Positions 1 through 5,428 of a DNA stretch of 5,736 nucleotides are shown piece after piece; the stretch's first letter is position 1; each line of letters starts with the position of its first letter. Location: NCBI GenBank assembly GCA_964652155.1, contig CAZZBK010000230.1, positions 1 through 5,736 of the forward strand, read 5' to 3'. The position numbers and the translations under genes are program-made. The notes under the pieces are model-generated. The model did not search any database. It saw only the letters and a list, made by a program, of their open reading frames with translations, and had not been told where the DNA came from. The stretch is from CAZZBK01 sp964652155. Lineage in GTDB: Bacteria > Planctomycetota > Planctomycetia > Pirellulales > PNKZ01.

Positions 1-9
1 ATTCAACTC

Positions 10-321
10 ATGCCCAAGTCGTCGTTCGCGGTCCCCAATCCCCTCGGTCAGCAGCAAGCCAAGCAACTGCTCGACACGTTCATGCCGCATGTTCAAGAGA
101 AGTTCAAGGACATGATCAAGGACGTCGAGCAATCGTGGGCCGGCGACGACCTGAGCTTCTCGTTCCGCACGCTGGGCATGAGCATCAAGGGGATCATGTT
201 CGTGGCCGAGAGCGAAGTGCGCATCGACCTCGACTTGCCCTTCGCCGCCTTGATGGCCAAGGGGAAGATCGAAAGCGAATTCACCGCGGGGCTCAAGAAG
301 CTGCTCGCGCCGCGGTCGTAG
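10..321 (+). CDS. Polyhydroxyalkanoic acid system family protein (PHA_gran_rgn-like)
   Basis: The 103-residue product resembles the small family annotated as putative polyhydroxyalkanoic acid system protein. Seen: an N-terminal VPNPLGQQQAKQLL segment (about residues 8-21, the family's 'PH-LG-eeA' region), a central WAGDDLSFSFRTLGMSIKG stretch (about 43-61), then an acidic-hydrophobic VRIDLDLPFAALMAKGKIE stretch (about 71-89) and a short helical C-terminus ending LKKLL. The length suits the family, which is usually near 90-100 residues. Members are linked by annotation to PHA granule accumulation, but their biochemical role is poorly defined. There is no signal peptide or membrane segment, so it is probably cytoplasmic. 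ATG 10 fits the family N-terminus (MPK...VP), but only nine bases precede it, so no ribosome binding site can be judged and the frame is open to the left edge. Its last 29 bp overlap the convergent parA-like gene. Family assignment is from recall of the pattern. Confidence 0.8.
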   Translation: MPKSSFAVPNPLGQQQAKQLLDTFMPHVQEKFKDMIKDVEQSWAGDDLSFSFRTLGMSIKGIMFVAESEVRIDLDLPFAALMAKGKIESEFTAGLKKLLAPRS

Positions 322-1117
322 CGGTCGACACGCCGAGCGCGCTAATCTCGCTCGCCAAACGGCGATAGTCTTCGGCACCGTTCGAGTCGGGCGCGTACTG
401 AAATATCGACTGCCCGAAGCTCGGCGCCTCGGCCAGGCGAATGTTGCGGCGGATGCGAGTATGGAACGCCTGGGCGTTGGACCAGGTGGGACGTGACGAG
501 CGCGACTGCTCGAAGAACTGCTCGACGTCGCGACACACCTCGGCTGCGAGCCGCGTGCCGCCGTCGTACATGCACATCACGACCCCGCTCAGGCGGAGCT
601 TGGGGTTCAAGCGTCGCGCCACCAGGTCGATGGTCTCGAGCAGCTTGCTCAGGCCGTGCAGGGCCAGGAAGTGGGGCTGCAAGGGGATGAACACCTCGTC
701 GACCGCCGTGAGGGCGTTGATCGTCAGCACGCCGAGCGACGGTGGGCAATCGATCAGCACGAAATCGAATTCAGCGTCGTCCTCGCTGAGCCGATCGCGC
801 AAAATCAGTTCGCGGCCAACGACGCCGGCCAACTCGACCTCGGCGGCGGCCAAATTAATGTGCGAGCCGACGATTGAGAGCCGCTCGTTGACCTGCTTGC
901 GCACGGCCGACAAGGGTAACTCGCCGACCAGCACGTCGTACATGCTCTGATCGTCCCGTTGCGGCGCAAGGCCCAGATGCAGCGTGGCATGGGCTTGCGG
1001 GTCGAGGTCGATCAGGCAGACTCGCGCGCCGGTGTCGGCCAGCGCGGCGGCCAGATTGACGGCCGTGGTCGTCTTGCCCACGCCCCCTTTTTGATTGATG
1101 ACGGCGATCGATCGCAT
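293..1117 (-). CDS. ParA/Soj-family partitioning ATPase
   Basis: The 274-residue protein is a complete Soj-type ParA, an ATPase that dimerises on ATP, binds DNA non-specifically and positions chromosomes, plasmids or protein cargos. Seen: deviant Walker A KGGVGKTT at 10-17 with signature Lys10 and Lys15; Walker A' DLDPQ at 37-41; Walker B FVLIDCPPSLG at 119-129; and the C-terminal IRRNIRLAEAPSFGQ block at 222-236, followed by YAPDSNGAEDYRRLASE (241-257). It begins directly with the ATPase fold and has no N-terminal helix-turn-helix, as in chromosomal Soj rather than P1-type ParA. ATG 1117 is preceded by AAGGA at 6-nt spacing. No parB or parS is visible in the window, and the neighbour downstream is convergent, so the partner and cargo are unknown. 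The final residues after about 262 are low-complexity Ala/Thr/Ser and are encoded in the overlap with the PHA-family gene. A chromosome-segregation or granule-positioning role are both possible; family confidence is high, role confidence low. Confidence 0.95.
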   Translation of the reverse strand: MRSIAVINQKGGVGKTTTAVNLAAALADTGARVCLIDLDPQAHATLHLGLAPQRDDQSMYDVLVGELPLSAVRKQVNERLSIVGSHINLAAAEVELAGVVGRELILRDRLSEDDAEFDFVLIDCPPSLGVLTINALTAVDEVFIPLQPHFLALHGLSKLLETIDLVARRLNPKLRLSGVVMCMYDGGTRLAAEVCRDVEQFFEQSRSSRPTWSNAQAFHTRIRRNIRLAEAPSFGQSIFQYAPDSNGAEDYRRLASEISALGVSTATTAARAAS

Positions 1118-1123
1118 CGGTAT

Positions 1124-1128
1124 TCCTT
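1124..1128 (-). promoter_or_regulatory. Ribosome binding site of the parA-like gene
   Basis: On the minus strand AAGGA lies 6 nt before ATG 1117. It supports that start, which also gives the expected N-terminus directly before the Walker A motif. Confidence 0.75.
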
Positions 1129-1143
1129 TACCTCGCTAAGACG

Positions 1144-1173
1144 GCTTGCCACGAGAGAGACATGGTGGCAAGC
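1144..1173. repeat. 9-bp inverted repeat in the parA leader (candidate operator or mRNA hairpin)
   Basis: GCTTGCCAC (1144-1152) is the exact reverse complement of GTGGCAAGC (1165-1173), separated by 12 nt (GAGAGAGACATG). It lies 27 bp upstream of the parA-like start codon and just downstream of the TATAAT box at 1182-1187, so it would sit at roughly +2 to +31 of the transcript. It could be an operator half-site pair, bound for example by an autoregulator, or a 5' stem-loop. There is no T-run beside it on either strand, so it is not an obvious terminator. Confidence 0.6.
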
Positions 1174-1181
1174 GGGGGGCG

Positions 1182-1187
1182 ATTATA
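1182..1187 (-). promoter_or_regulatory. Predicted -10 element of the parA-like gene (TATAAT)
   Basis: The minus strand reads TATAAT, a perfect match to the housekeeping sigma -10 consensus, about 65 nt upstream of the start codon. The predicted transcription start is near 1175, giving a leader of about 58 nt. At 17-nt spacing the -35 position reads AGGAGC, which does not resemble TTGACA, so the promoter is supported by the -10 box and location only. Confidence 0.5.
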
Positions 1188-1329
1188 GGCTCGATGGTCG
1201 TCTCGCTCCTAGACGAGATCGCCCTGCCGTCGCCTGATATCGCGCGGCACGAACAAATTCTCTGCGAACCAGCGGAGCCACAACTTGGAAAGCAGGGCAA
1301 TTTGGCATACAAACAGAGCAGCGAATCTC

Positions 1330-1344
1330 TCTCCCGCCGGGAGA
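1330..1344. repeat. GC-rich REP-like hairpin (TCTCCC-GCC-GGGAGA)
   Basis: A 6-bp perfect stem, TCTCCC (1330-1335) with GGGAGA (1339-1344), closes over a GCC loop and is flanked by CTCT and AGGG. Palindromes of the CTCTCCC...GGGAGAGG kind are, from memory, common dispersed intergenic repeats in high-GC genomes. It lies 47 bp before the nagB start, in the probable nagB leader or promoter region. The rest of the 273-bp divergent spacer (1118-1390) shows only a short TCGTCT/AGACGA inverted repeat (1198-1203 with 1211-1216) and a -35-like TTGGCA at 1302-1307 that has no matching -10. Confidence 0.45.
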
Positions 1345-1377
1345 AGGGAACAAGGCATCCCAACGTACTGTGCTAGC

Positions 1378-1381
1378 GGAG
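1378..1381 (+). promoter_or_regulatory. Ribosome binding site deciding the nagB start
   Basis: GGAG ends 9 nt before ATG 1391. An in-frame GTG at 1370 would add seven residues, but it places this site inside the coding sequence and gives a poorer N-terminus. The MRVIVEADI start after ATG 1391 matches the family (compare MRVIV in NagB proteins). Confidence 0.6.
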
Positions 1382-1390
1382 CATCGAGAC

Positions 1391-2179
1391 ATGCGGGTGA
1401 TTGTCGAGGCGGATATCAATGCCGTGAGTCGGACTGCGGCTCAGTTCGTGGCCGACTTGGTCCGGCGGCGACCCAAGTGCGTGCTGGGATTGGCCACCGG
1501 CAGCACACCCCTGGGGCTGTACGCCGAACTGATTCGGCTGCATCGCGAGGAGGGGCTCGACTTCTCGCGCGTCGTGTCGTTCAATCTCGACGAGTATGTC
1601 GGGCTGAGCCCCAGCGACCCGAACAGCTACCATCACTTCATGCACGAGAACCTGCTCAAGCACATCAACATCGACCCGCGCAACACGCACATCCCCGATG
1701 GCCGGGCGCTCGATTTCGAGGCCCACTGCGAACAGTACGAGCGGATGATTCGCGAGGCGGGGGTGACCGACCTCCAGGTGTTGGGCATTGGCGGCGATGG
1801 GCATATTGCTTTTAACGAGCCGGGCTCGTCGCTGGGGAGCCGCACGCGGCTCAAGACGCTCACAGCCGAGACGGTGCGTGACAACGCGCGGTTTTTTGCT
1901 CGCGACGAGGATGTGCCCCGGCTGGCCGTGACGATGGGGGTGGGCACGATTCTCGAATCGCGACAGTGCATCGTGCTCGCCTGCGGAGCCAACAAGGCGG
2001 CGGCGATCCGCGCGACGGTCGAGGGCCCGGTGACGGCGCAGATCACGGCCTCGGCGCTACAATTTCATCGCAACGCCATGTGCGTGCTGGACGAGGCGGC
2101 CGCGAGTTTGCTCGAACGGCGTGAGTACTACCGCGACGTCGAAGAGTCGCAGCGTCGCTTGCAGCAAGGGAAGCGGTAG
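1391..2179 (+). CDS. nagB: Glucosamine-6-phosphate deaminase
   Basis: The 262-residue enzyme converts glucosamine 6-phosphate to fructose 6-phosphate and ammonia, the last step of N-acetylglucosamine and chitin/cell-wall sugar catabolism, in the cytoplasm. Seen: the sugar-phosphate loop LATGSTPLGLY (34-44); NLDEYVG (65-71) with the catalytic Asp67; the GIGGDGHIAFNEPG block (132-145) with Asp136, His138 and Glu143; and TMGVGTIL (181-188). These align with E. coli Asp72, Asp141, His143 and Glu148 at a constant offset of 5. Positions equivalent to the E. coli allosteric GlcNAc-6-P contacts Ser151, Arg158 and Lys160 are also present (Ser146, Arg153, Lys155), and Tyr246/247 lies near the Tyr254 equivalent, so activation by GlcNAc-6-P is possible. 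Length is close to E. coli's 266. ATG 1391 is chosen over GTG 1370 because of the GGAG site and the family N-terminus. No nagA, nagE or NagC/NagR-type gene is in the window, so the gene appears to stand alone. Confidence 0.95.
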   Translation: MRVIVEADINAVSRTAAQFVADLVRRRPKCVLGLATGSTPLGLYAELIRLHREEGLDFSRVVSFNLDEYVGLSPSDPNSYHHFMHENLLKHINIDPRNTHIPDGRALDFEAHCEQYERMIREAGVTDLQVLGIGGDGHIAFNEPGSSLGSRTRLKTLTAETVRDNARFFARDEDVPRLAVTMGVGTILESRQCIVLACGANKAAAIRATVEGPVTAQITASALQFHRNAMCVLDEAAASLLERREYYRDVEESQRRLQQGKR

Positions 2180-2225
2180 GCGGTCGACGGCTACGACACG
2201 CTGTATTGAACGCTTCTGGTCAATT

Positions 2226-2432
2226 AGGAAGTGGCCACAAAAACGCAAAGAGACGCAAAAAGTCACTGGCCTGCCAGCCTGGATGATTGTTGCAGTGACG
2301 AAGCGAGAGGAATTCTTTGAATGCCGTTTACGTACTCCAAAGTTGCTTTCAGATCGTGCTCGATTCGCACAGGCTCAGCAACTCACGGCTTATATTTTTT
2401 GTGTCTCTTTGTGATCTTTGTGGCGACCTCCT
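2226..2432. repeat. MITE-like element with imperfect terminal inverted repeats
   Basis: This fills most of the 253-bp spacer between the convergent nagB and PP2C genes. The left arm (2226-2261, AGGAAGTGGCCAC then AAAAACGCAAAGAGACGC and A-run) matches the reverse complement of the right arm (2432-2395, AGGAGGTCGCCAC then AAAGATCACAAAGAGACAC and A-run). The two arms of about 37 nt have one single-base indel and several mismatches. The arms carry a repeated (C)ACAAAGA-like unit every 9-10 nt. Inside, GTCACTG (2262-2268) pairs with CAGTGAC (2293-2299), and AGTTGCT (2341-2347) pairs with AGCAACT (2377-2383), enclosing GTGC/GCAC. No credible ORF lies inside. The right arm ends exactly at the base before the PP2C stop codon. 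It could be a non-autonomous mobile element, a dispersed repeat or a bidirectional transcription barrier. Confidence 0.65.
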
Positions 2433-3686
2433 TTACGACCGATTTTGCTGGTCGCGAATCTCTTGCATCAGGAAGGTGATGGCCCGCAACTGCTCGCGAA
2501 TGGCGACGGCATACTGTTGCTGCCCCAGCGCGCTCTTGGCGGCTGAGAGCATCGTGTCGAAGTCACTCCAGCGGATGGCCCATTTATTATCACGGGCGGT
2601 CTTGCAGACGGGATCGATGAGCTTGCTAAAGCGTTCGAAGATCTCGGCGTTGGCGGGACAGACCATCGCGCGATACGGTCCGCCGCCGAGGGGTGTTTGA
2701 GACAGGCTGTTTGCCGCGGAGCGGGCGTTCTTGCGGCTCGAATTGATGAGTGAGAGCACGACGCCGACGACCCCCAGTACGGCCAGAGCATAGGCGGCCT
2801 GGTTGAACATGAAGCCGGCGATGCCGCCACCGAGGGCCAGGAGCGCCGAGCCAGCGAGGGTCAAAAAGCCGCCGGTTCCGAGTCCGCCGGCGGATGCATC
2901 GTCACCGCTGCTGCCGCTGTCGGCGTTGATATGCACGATGATCAGCGTGATGTTGTCGGGCCCACCGCGCAGGTTGGCCAGATCGATCAACGCGCGGCTG
3001 GCTTCTTGCGGCGGCAGCACGCCCATCACCACGCCCAGCTCGTCGTCGGTCACTTGACCGCTTAGCCCGTCGCTGCAGACGAGGAACTTATCGCCGACCG
3101 CCAGCGGGAAGGGCCCTTCGAGGTCGACCTGCACGTCGGCCGAGGGACCCAACGAGCGGGTGATGATATTCTTGGGCACATAGGCGGGCAGTTCGTGTTC
3201 GGCGAGCCGCGAGTTGACCATCATCTCCCAGACGAGGCTGTGATCGCGCGAGAGTTGTTCGAGTCGATTGCCGCGCAGGCGGTACACACGGCTGTCGCCG
3301 ACCTGAGCCGCGACGGCTCCTTGCGGCAGCACGAGCAGTGCGCTGCACGTGGTTCCCATCCCTTTGAAGTCGATATTCTCTTCGCCGGTGGTGTGGATCT
3401 TGTGATTGGCGGCCACGACCGACTGCCGCAGCGCGTCGGGGGCGTTGCTGTCGGGCACTTTGAAATACGAGAGGGTCACGGTGTCGACGGCCAGTTTGCT
3501 GGCCAGTTCGCCGGCGGCGTGTGCGCCCATGCCGTCGGCCACCAGAAACAAGTGGCCGCGCCGTTGCCACTGTTCTTCGTTACCGGCCATTTGCAGGCCG
3601 TAGGAATCTTGGTTGTTCCCACGACGCAAGCCGATATCGCTCAGCGCGGCGTGCTCCAGAAAATCTTGCCAGCGACGTGAGTCCAT
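2433..3686 (-). CDS. PP2C-family Ser/Thr protein phosphatase with two membrane segments
   Basis: The 417-residue protein (numbered from ATG 3686) has an N-terminal PP2C catalytic domain that dephosphorylates phosphoserine/threonine with two Mn/Mg ions. Seen: RRGNNQDSYG (21-30, metal Asp27); VADGMGAHAAGE (49-60, metal Asp51, with Ala where GMGGH is usual); GMGTT (109-113); QVGDSRVYRLR (128-138); VCSDGLSG (203-210, metal Asp206); RGGPDNITLIIV (240-251, Asp244). A Gly/Ser/Asp-rich linker (about 257-273) leads to two hydrophobic segments (about 274-294 and 297-314) forming a likely membrane hairpin, so the phosphatase and the C-terminal domain (about 338-417) would face the same side, probably the cytoplasm. 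The C-terminal domain is helical, has no motif I recognise, and ends in a charged tail. A TTG at 3707 would add seven residues; ATG 3686 is preferred by codon. Neither start has a Shine-Dalgarno site. No Ser/Thr kinase, FHA or forkhead partner is in the window. The gene follows the monooxygenase gene by 162 bp on the same strand. Confidence 0.93.
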   Translation of the reverse strand: MDSRRWQDFLEHAALSDIGLRRGNNQDSYGLQMAGNEEQWQRRGHLFLVADGMGAHAAGELASKLAVDTVTLSYFKVPDSNAPDALRQSVVAANHKIHTTGEENIDFKGMGTTCSALLVLPQGAVAAQVGDSRVYRLRGNRLEQLSRDHSLVWEMMVNSRLAEHELPAYVPKNIITRSLGPSADVQVDLEGPFPLAVGDKFLVCSDGLSGQVTDDELGVVMGVLPPQEASRALIDLANLRGGPDNITLIIVHINADSGSSGDDASAGGLGTGGFLTLAGSALLALGGGIAGFMFNQAAYALAVLGVVGVVLSLINSSRKNARSAANSLSQTPLGGGPYRAMVCPANAEIFERFSKLIDPVCKTARDNKWAIRWSDFDTMLSAAKSALGQQQYAVAIREQLRAITFLMQEIRDQQNRS

Positions 3687-3695
3687 AACCGCAGT

Positions 3696-3701
3696 ATTAT
3701 C
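3696..3701 (-). promoter_or_regulatory. Weak -10-like box just before the PP2C gene (possible leaderless start)
   Basis: The minus strand reads GATAAT (5 of 6 to TATAAT), with its 3' end 9 nt before ATG 3686. If used, transcription would start within a few bases of the start codon, giving a nearly leaderless mRNA and explaining the missing Shine-Dalgarno site. The -35 position at 17-nt spacing is C-rich (CCCCCT) and does not match. A second candidate, TATAAC at 3764-3769, lies farther upstream, also with a poor -35. Tentative. Confidence 0.25.
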
Positions 3702-3722
3702 AAACAAGGTTGATCGCGAGGG

Positions 3723-3740
3723 GGGACGTGGTGCCGTCCC
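3723..3740. repeat. Short GGGACG/CGTCCC hairpin in the PP2C upstream spacer
   Basis: GGGACG (3723-3728) pairs perfectly with CGTCCC (3735-3740) over a TGGTGC loop, beside a G-run (3720-3725) and a C-run (3749-3755) on the plus strand. It lies between the monooxygenase stop and the PP2C start, so it could end upstream transcription or bind a regulator. There is no T-tract, so an intrinsic terminator is unlikely. Confidence 0.3.
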
Positions 3741-3848
3741 ATTCTACTCCCCCCCGCCGCCGAGTTATAGATGGTGTTCAGCAGAGTGTATCGACCGTGT
3801 TGTTGGCCGTCTGTTTCTTCCAAGCCGCTTGCGAGGGCCACGAGTTGC

Positions 3849-5177
3849 TCAGGGGCCCAACTGCTTCAGGCACTTTTGCAGCCGTCGCCGGTAGCTAAAG
3901 TGCTCGACCTCGAGTCGGTGCCGAGGCGAGCGGACGTACGCGATGCCGTCCCCCAGGTCGGGTTTCTCCAGGGCCTTTTGAAGCCGAAATCGCTCCGCCT
4001 GCGCCGGTCGCTCAACACACGCTTGCACATAGCGGGCCACGAGTTGCGACTGATAGTCGACCAACCCCCATTGGCCGCTGTCAGGCTGGATCAGGCCCAG
4101 CACGAACAGGTCGTCGCGCTGCGGATGAAACACATTCAGATACAGCTCGGGTCGATCATCGCGCCAGTCGAATAGTCCTGCTTCGACAAACGGAATCGTG
4201 ATCTTAAAGCCGGTGGCGTACACGATCACGTCCACCTCGACCTCGCTGCCATCGACAAACCGCACCCGCTGCTGAGCCAATTCGGCGATGTCGGGCTTGG
4301 GCCGCAACCGTCCGTGGGCCGCGTAGTACATCATCTGCGAGTTGATGATCGGATGTGTCTCGAACAGCCGATGGTCGGGACGCGGGAGCTGAAAACGCTC
4401 GGGACGACCAAGCACCAGCCGCGACACAAGGCTCGACACCATGCGGCGGATGAACAGCGGGACTCGCCAGCGCAAGTACCGTTCTCCGGCTTGATCGATG
4501 GGTCGGCCGAACACGAACTTTGGCAGGTAATGGTAGCCGCGGCGCAGACTGTGGTACGTCGCGTCGGCATGCTGCGCGCTCTCGACGGCGATGTCGCAGC
4601 CCGAGTTTCCGCCGCCGACAACGAGCACGCGCTGTCCCGTGAGCACGTCGGGCGTTTTATACTGACACGAGTGCAGCACCGTGCCGGCAAATGTGCCGGG
4701 GTAGTGGGGCCATTGCGGGTCCCAATTGTGGCCGTTGGCAATGATCAAGCCGCGATAGCGGCGCCGCGTGCCGTCGGCAAGGGTCATCAGCCAACCATCG
4801 TCGGTCGGAGTGGCGCTCACGAGCGACTGATTGAACTCGATCGAGTCGTAAAGGCGAAAATGTCGCGCATAGTCGCGAAGGTACTCCCAGGCTTGGCGAT
4901 GGCTGGGGTACTCGGGATAGTCGCGCGGCATCGGAAAGTCGGTGTACTCGGTGAGCCGCTTCGAGCTAATCAGATGCGTCGAGGCGTAGACGCTGCTGTG
5001 CGGCTTGCCGTAGTACCAATTGCCGCCAACATCGTCCTCGCGTTCGATACAGTCGTAAGGGAGGCCATACTGACCGAAGGTTTTGGCCGCGGCCAGGCCT
5101 GACGAGCCGGCACCGACAATCAGCCACCGCGAGCTGCGGTCGTCGATCGGCACGTTCGAGGCAGAAGCGGCAGTCAT
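3849..5177 (-). CDS. Flavin-containing monooxygenase-like FAD/NAD(P)-binding protein
   Basis: The 442-residue protein has the two-dinucleotide-fold layout of class B flavin monooxygenases, which use FAD, NADPH and O2 to oxygenate N, S or carbonyl groups of small molecules. Seen: the FAD-binding loop VGAGSSG (21-27) with the acidic Glu45 at the end of the second strand; GGNW (51-54); the FMO fingerprint FAGTVLHSCQY (163-173, F-x-G-x3-H-x3-Y, with His169); the NADPH-binding loop VGGGNSG (187-193); and the late ATG motif VIVYATGFK (317-325). Length is near that of bacterial FMOs (about 430-460). The FxGxxxH fingerprint points to FMO or Baeyer-Villiger type rather than thioredoxin reductase. Substrate cannot be read from the sequence. 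ATG 5177 has no recognisable Shine-Dalgarno site, but the next residues lead naturally into the first strand (RWLIVGAG). About 15 Ala/Ser-rich residues precede that strand, without a convincing signal peptide. Same strand as the PP2C gene, 162 bp upstream of it; no functional link is obvious. Confidence 0.9.
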   Translation of the reverse strand: MTAASASNVPIDDRSSRWLIVGAGSSGLAAAKTFGQYGLPYDCIEREDDVGGNWYYGKPHSSVYASTHLISSKRLTEYTDFPMPRDYPEYPSHRQAWEYLRDYARHFRLYDSIEFNQSLVSATPTDDGWLMTLADGTRRRYRGLIIANGHNWDPQWPHYPGTFAGTVLHSCQYKTPDVLTGQRVLVVGGGNSGCDIAVESAQHADATYHSLRRGYHYLPKFVFGRPIDQAGERYLRWRVPLFIRRMVSSLVSRLVLGRPERFQLPRPDHRLFETHPIINSQMMYYAAHGRLRPKPDIAELAQQRVRFVDGSEVEVDVIVYATGFKITIPFVEAGLFDWRDDRPELYLNVFHPQRDDLFVLGLIQPDSGQWGLVDYQSQLVARYVQACVERPAQAERFRLQKALEKPDLGDGIAYVRSPRHRLEVEHFSYRRRLQKCLKQLGP

Positions 5178-5288
5178 GTGGGCAGGATAGGTGAGCGCGC
5201 CGCGGGACTCAAGGCTGGGGAATCGAGCTTTGCACCCTTGCCCCCGGTCGAAGAGTGTAGTAGATTCGCGGATTACGTTTGCGGACTT

Positions 5289-5350
5289 AGAGCCTATCCT
5301 AAAACCGACGGGGACTGTCCCCCTCGCATTTCGGTTTTAGGATAGGCTCT
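5289..5350. repeat. 62-bp palindromic element, perfect 20-bp arms with nested loop hairpin
   Basis: The arm at 5289-5308 (AGAGCCTATCCTAAAACCGA) is the exact reverse complement of the arm at 5331-5350. The 22-nt loop holds a second inverted repeat, GGGGA (5310-5314) with TCCCC (5318-5322), around CTG. It lies 111 bp upstream of the monooxygenase start and 78 bp upstream of the small basic ORF, between divergent genes, where a terminator would not be expected. There is no T-run after either arm. The compact two-level palindrome looks like a REP/REPIN or small MITE-type dispersed repeat; a regulatory role is possible. Confidence 0.85.
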
Positions 5351-5416
5351 TAATCGCCTCGGCAGATCGTTGATCGCTGTCGAGCCTGTGATCATTTCAG
5401 AGAATTCATTTCGTGC

Positions 5417-5421
5417 GGGAG
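5417..5421 (+). promoter_or_regulatory. Strong ribosome binding site of the small basic ORF
   Basis: GGGAG lies 7 nt before GTG 5429, an ideal spacing, and is the best Shine-Dalgarno match to a start codon in the window. It argues that the 29-codon frame is translated and selects GTG 5429 over the in-frame GTG 5435. Confidence 0.65.
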
Positions 5422-5428
5422 TGACGAC

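Noticed and set aside
441..950. 169-codon open frame on the plus strand
   Set aside because: It is antisense to the ParA gene, very Ser/Thr/Arg rich and has no family resemblance.
1302..1307. TTGGCA as a nagB -35 element
   Set aside because: It matches 5 of 6 bases of TTGACA, but no -10-like hexamer occurs at 15-18 nt spacing.
2426..2433. AAGGAGGT on the minus strand, a perfect Shine-Dalgarno match
   Set aside because: No ATG, GTG or TTG follows at a usable distance. The bases belong to the terminal repeat arm and the PP2C stop codon.
3195..3680. 161-codon plus-strand frame
   Set aside because: It is antisense to the catalytic PP2C motifs and has no independent support.
3641..3841. 66-codon minus-strand frame just after the monooxygenase stop
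   Set aside because: It overlaps the PP2C start in another frame, has no recognised family, and its composition is like out-of-frame translation of the spacer.
4314..5102. 262-codon open frame on the plus strand
   Set aside because: It lies wholly antisense to the flavin monooxygenase gene, whose motifs are unmistakable. High GC makes such shadows common.
5184..5191. AGGATAGG in the monooxygenase leader, also present in the right arm at 5339-5346
   Set aside because: An 8-base match over a few hundred bases can occur by chance and the flanks do not extend it.
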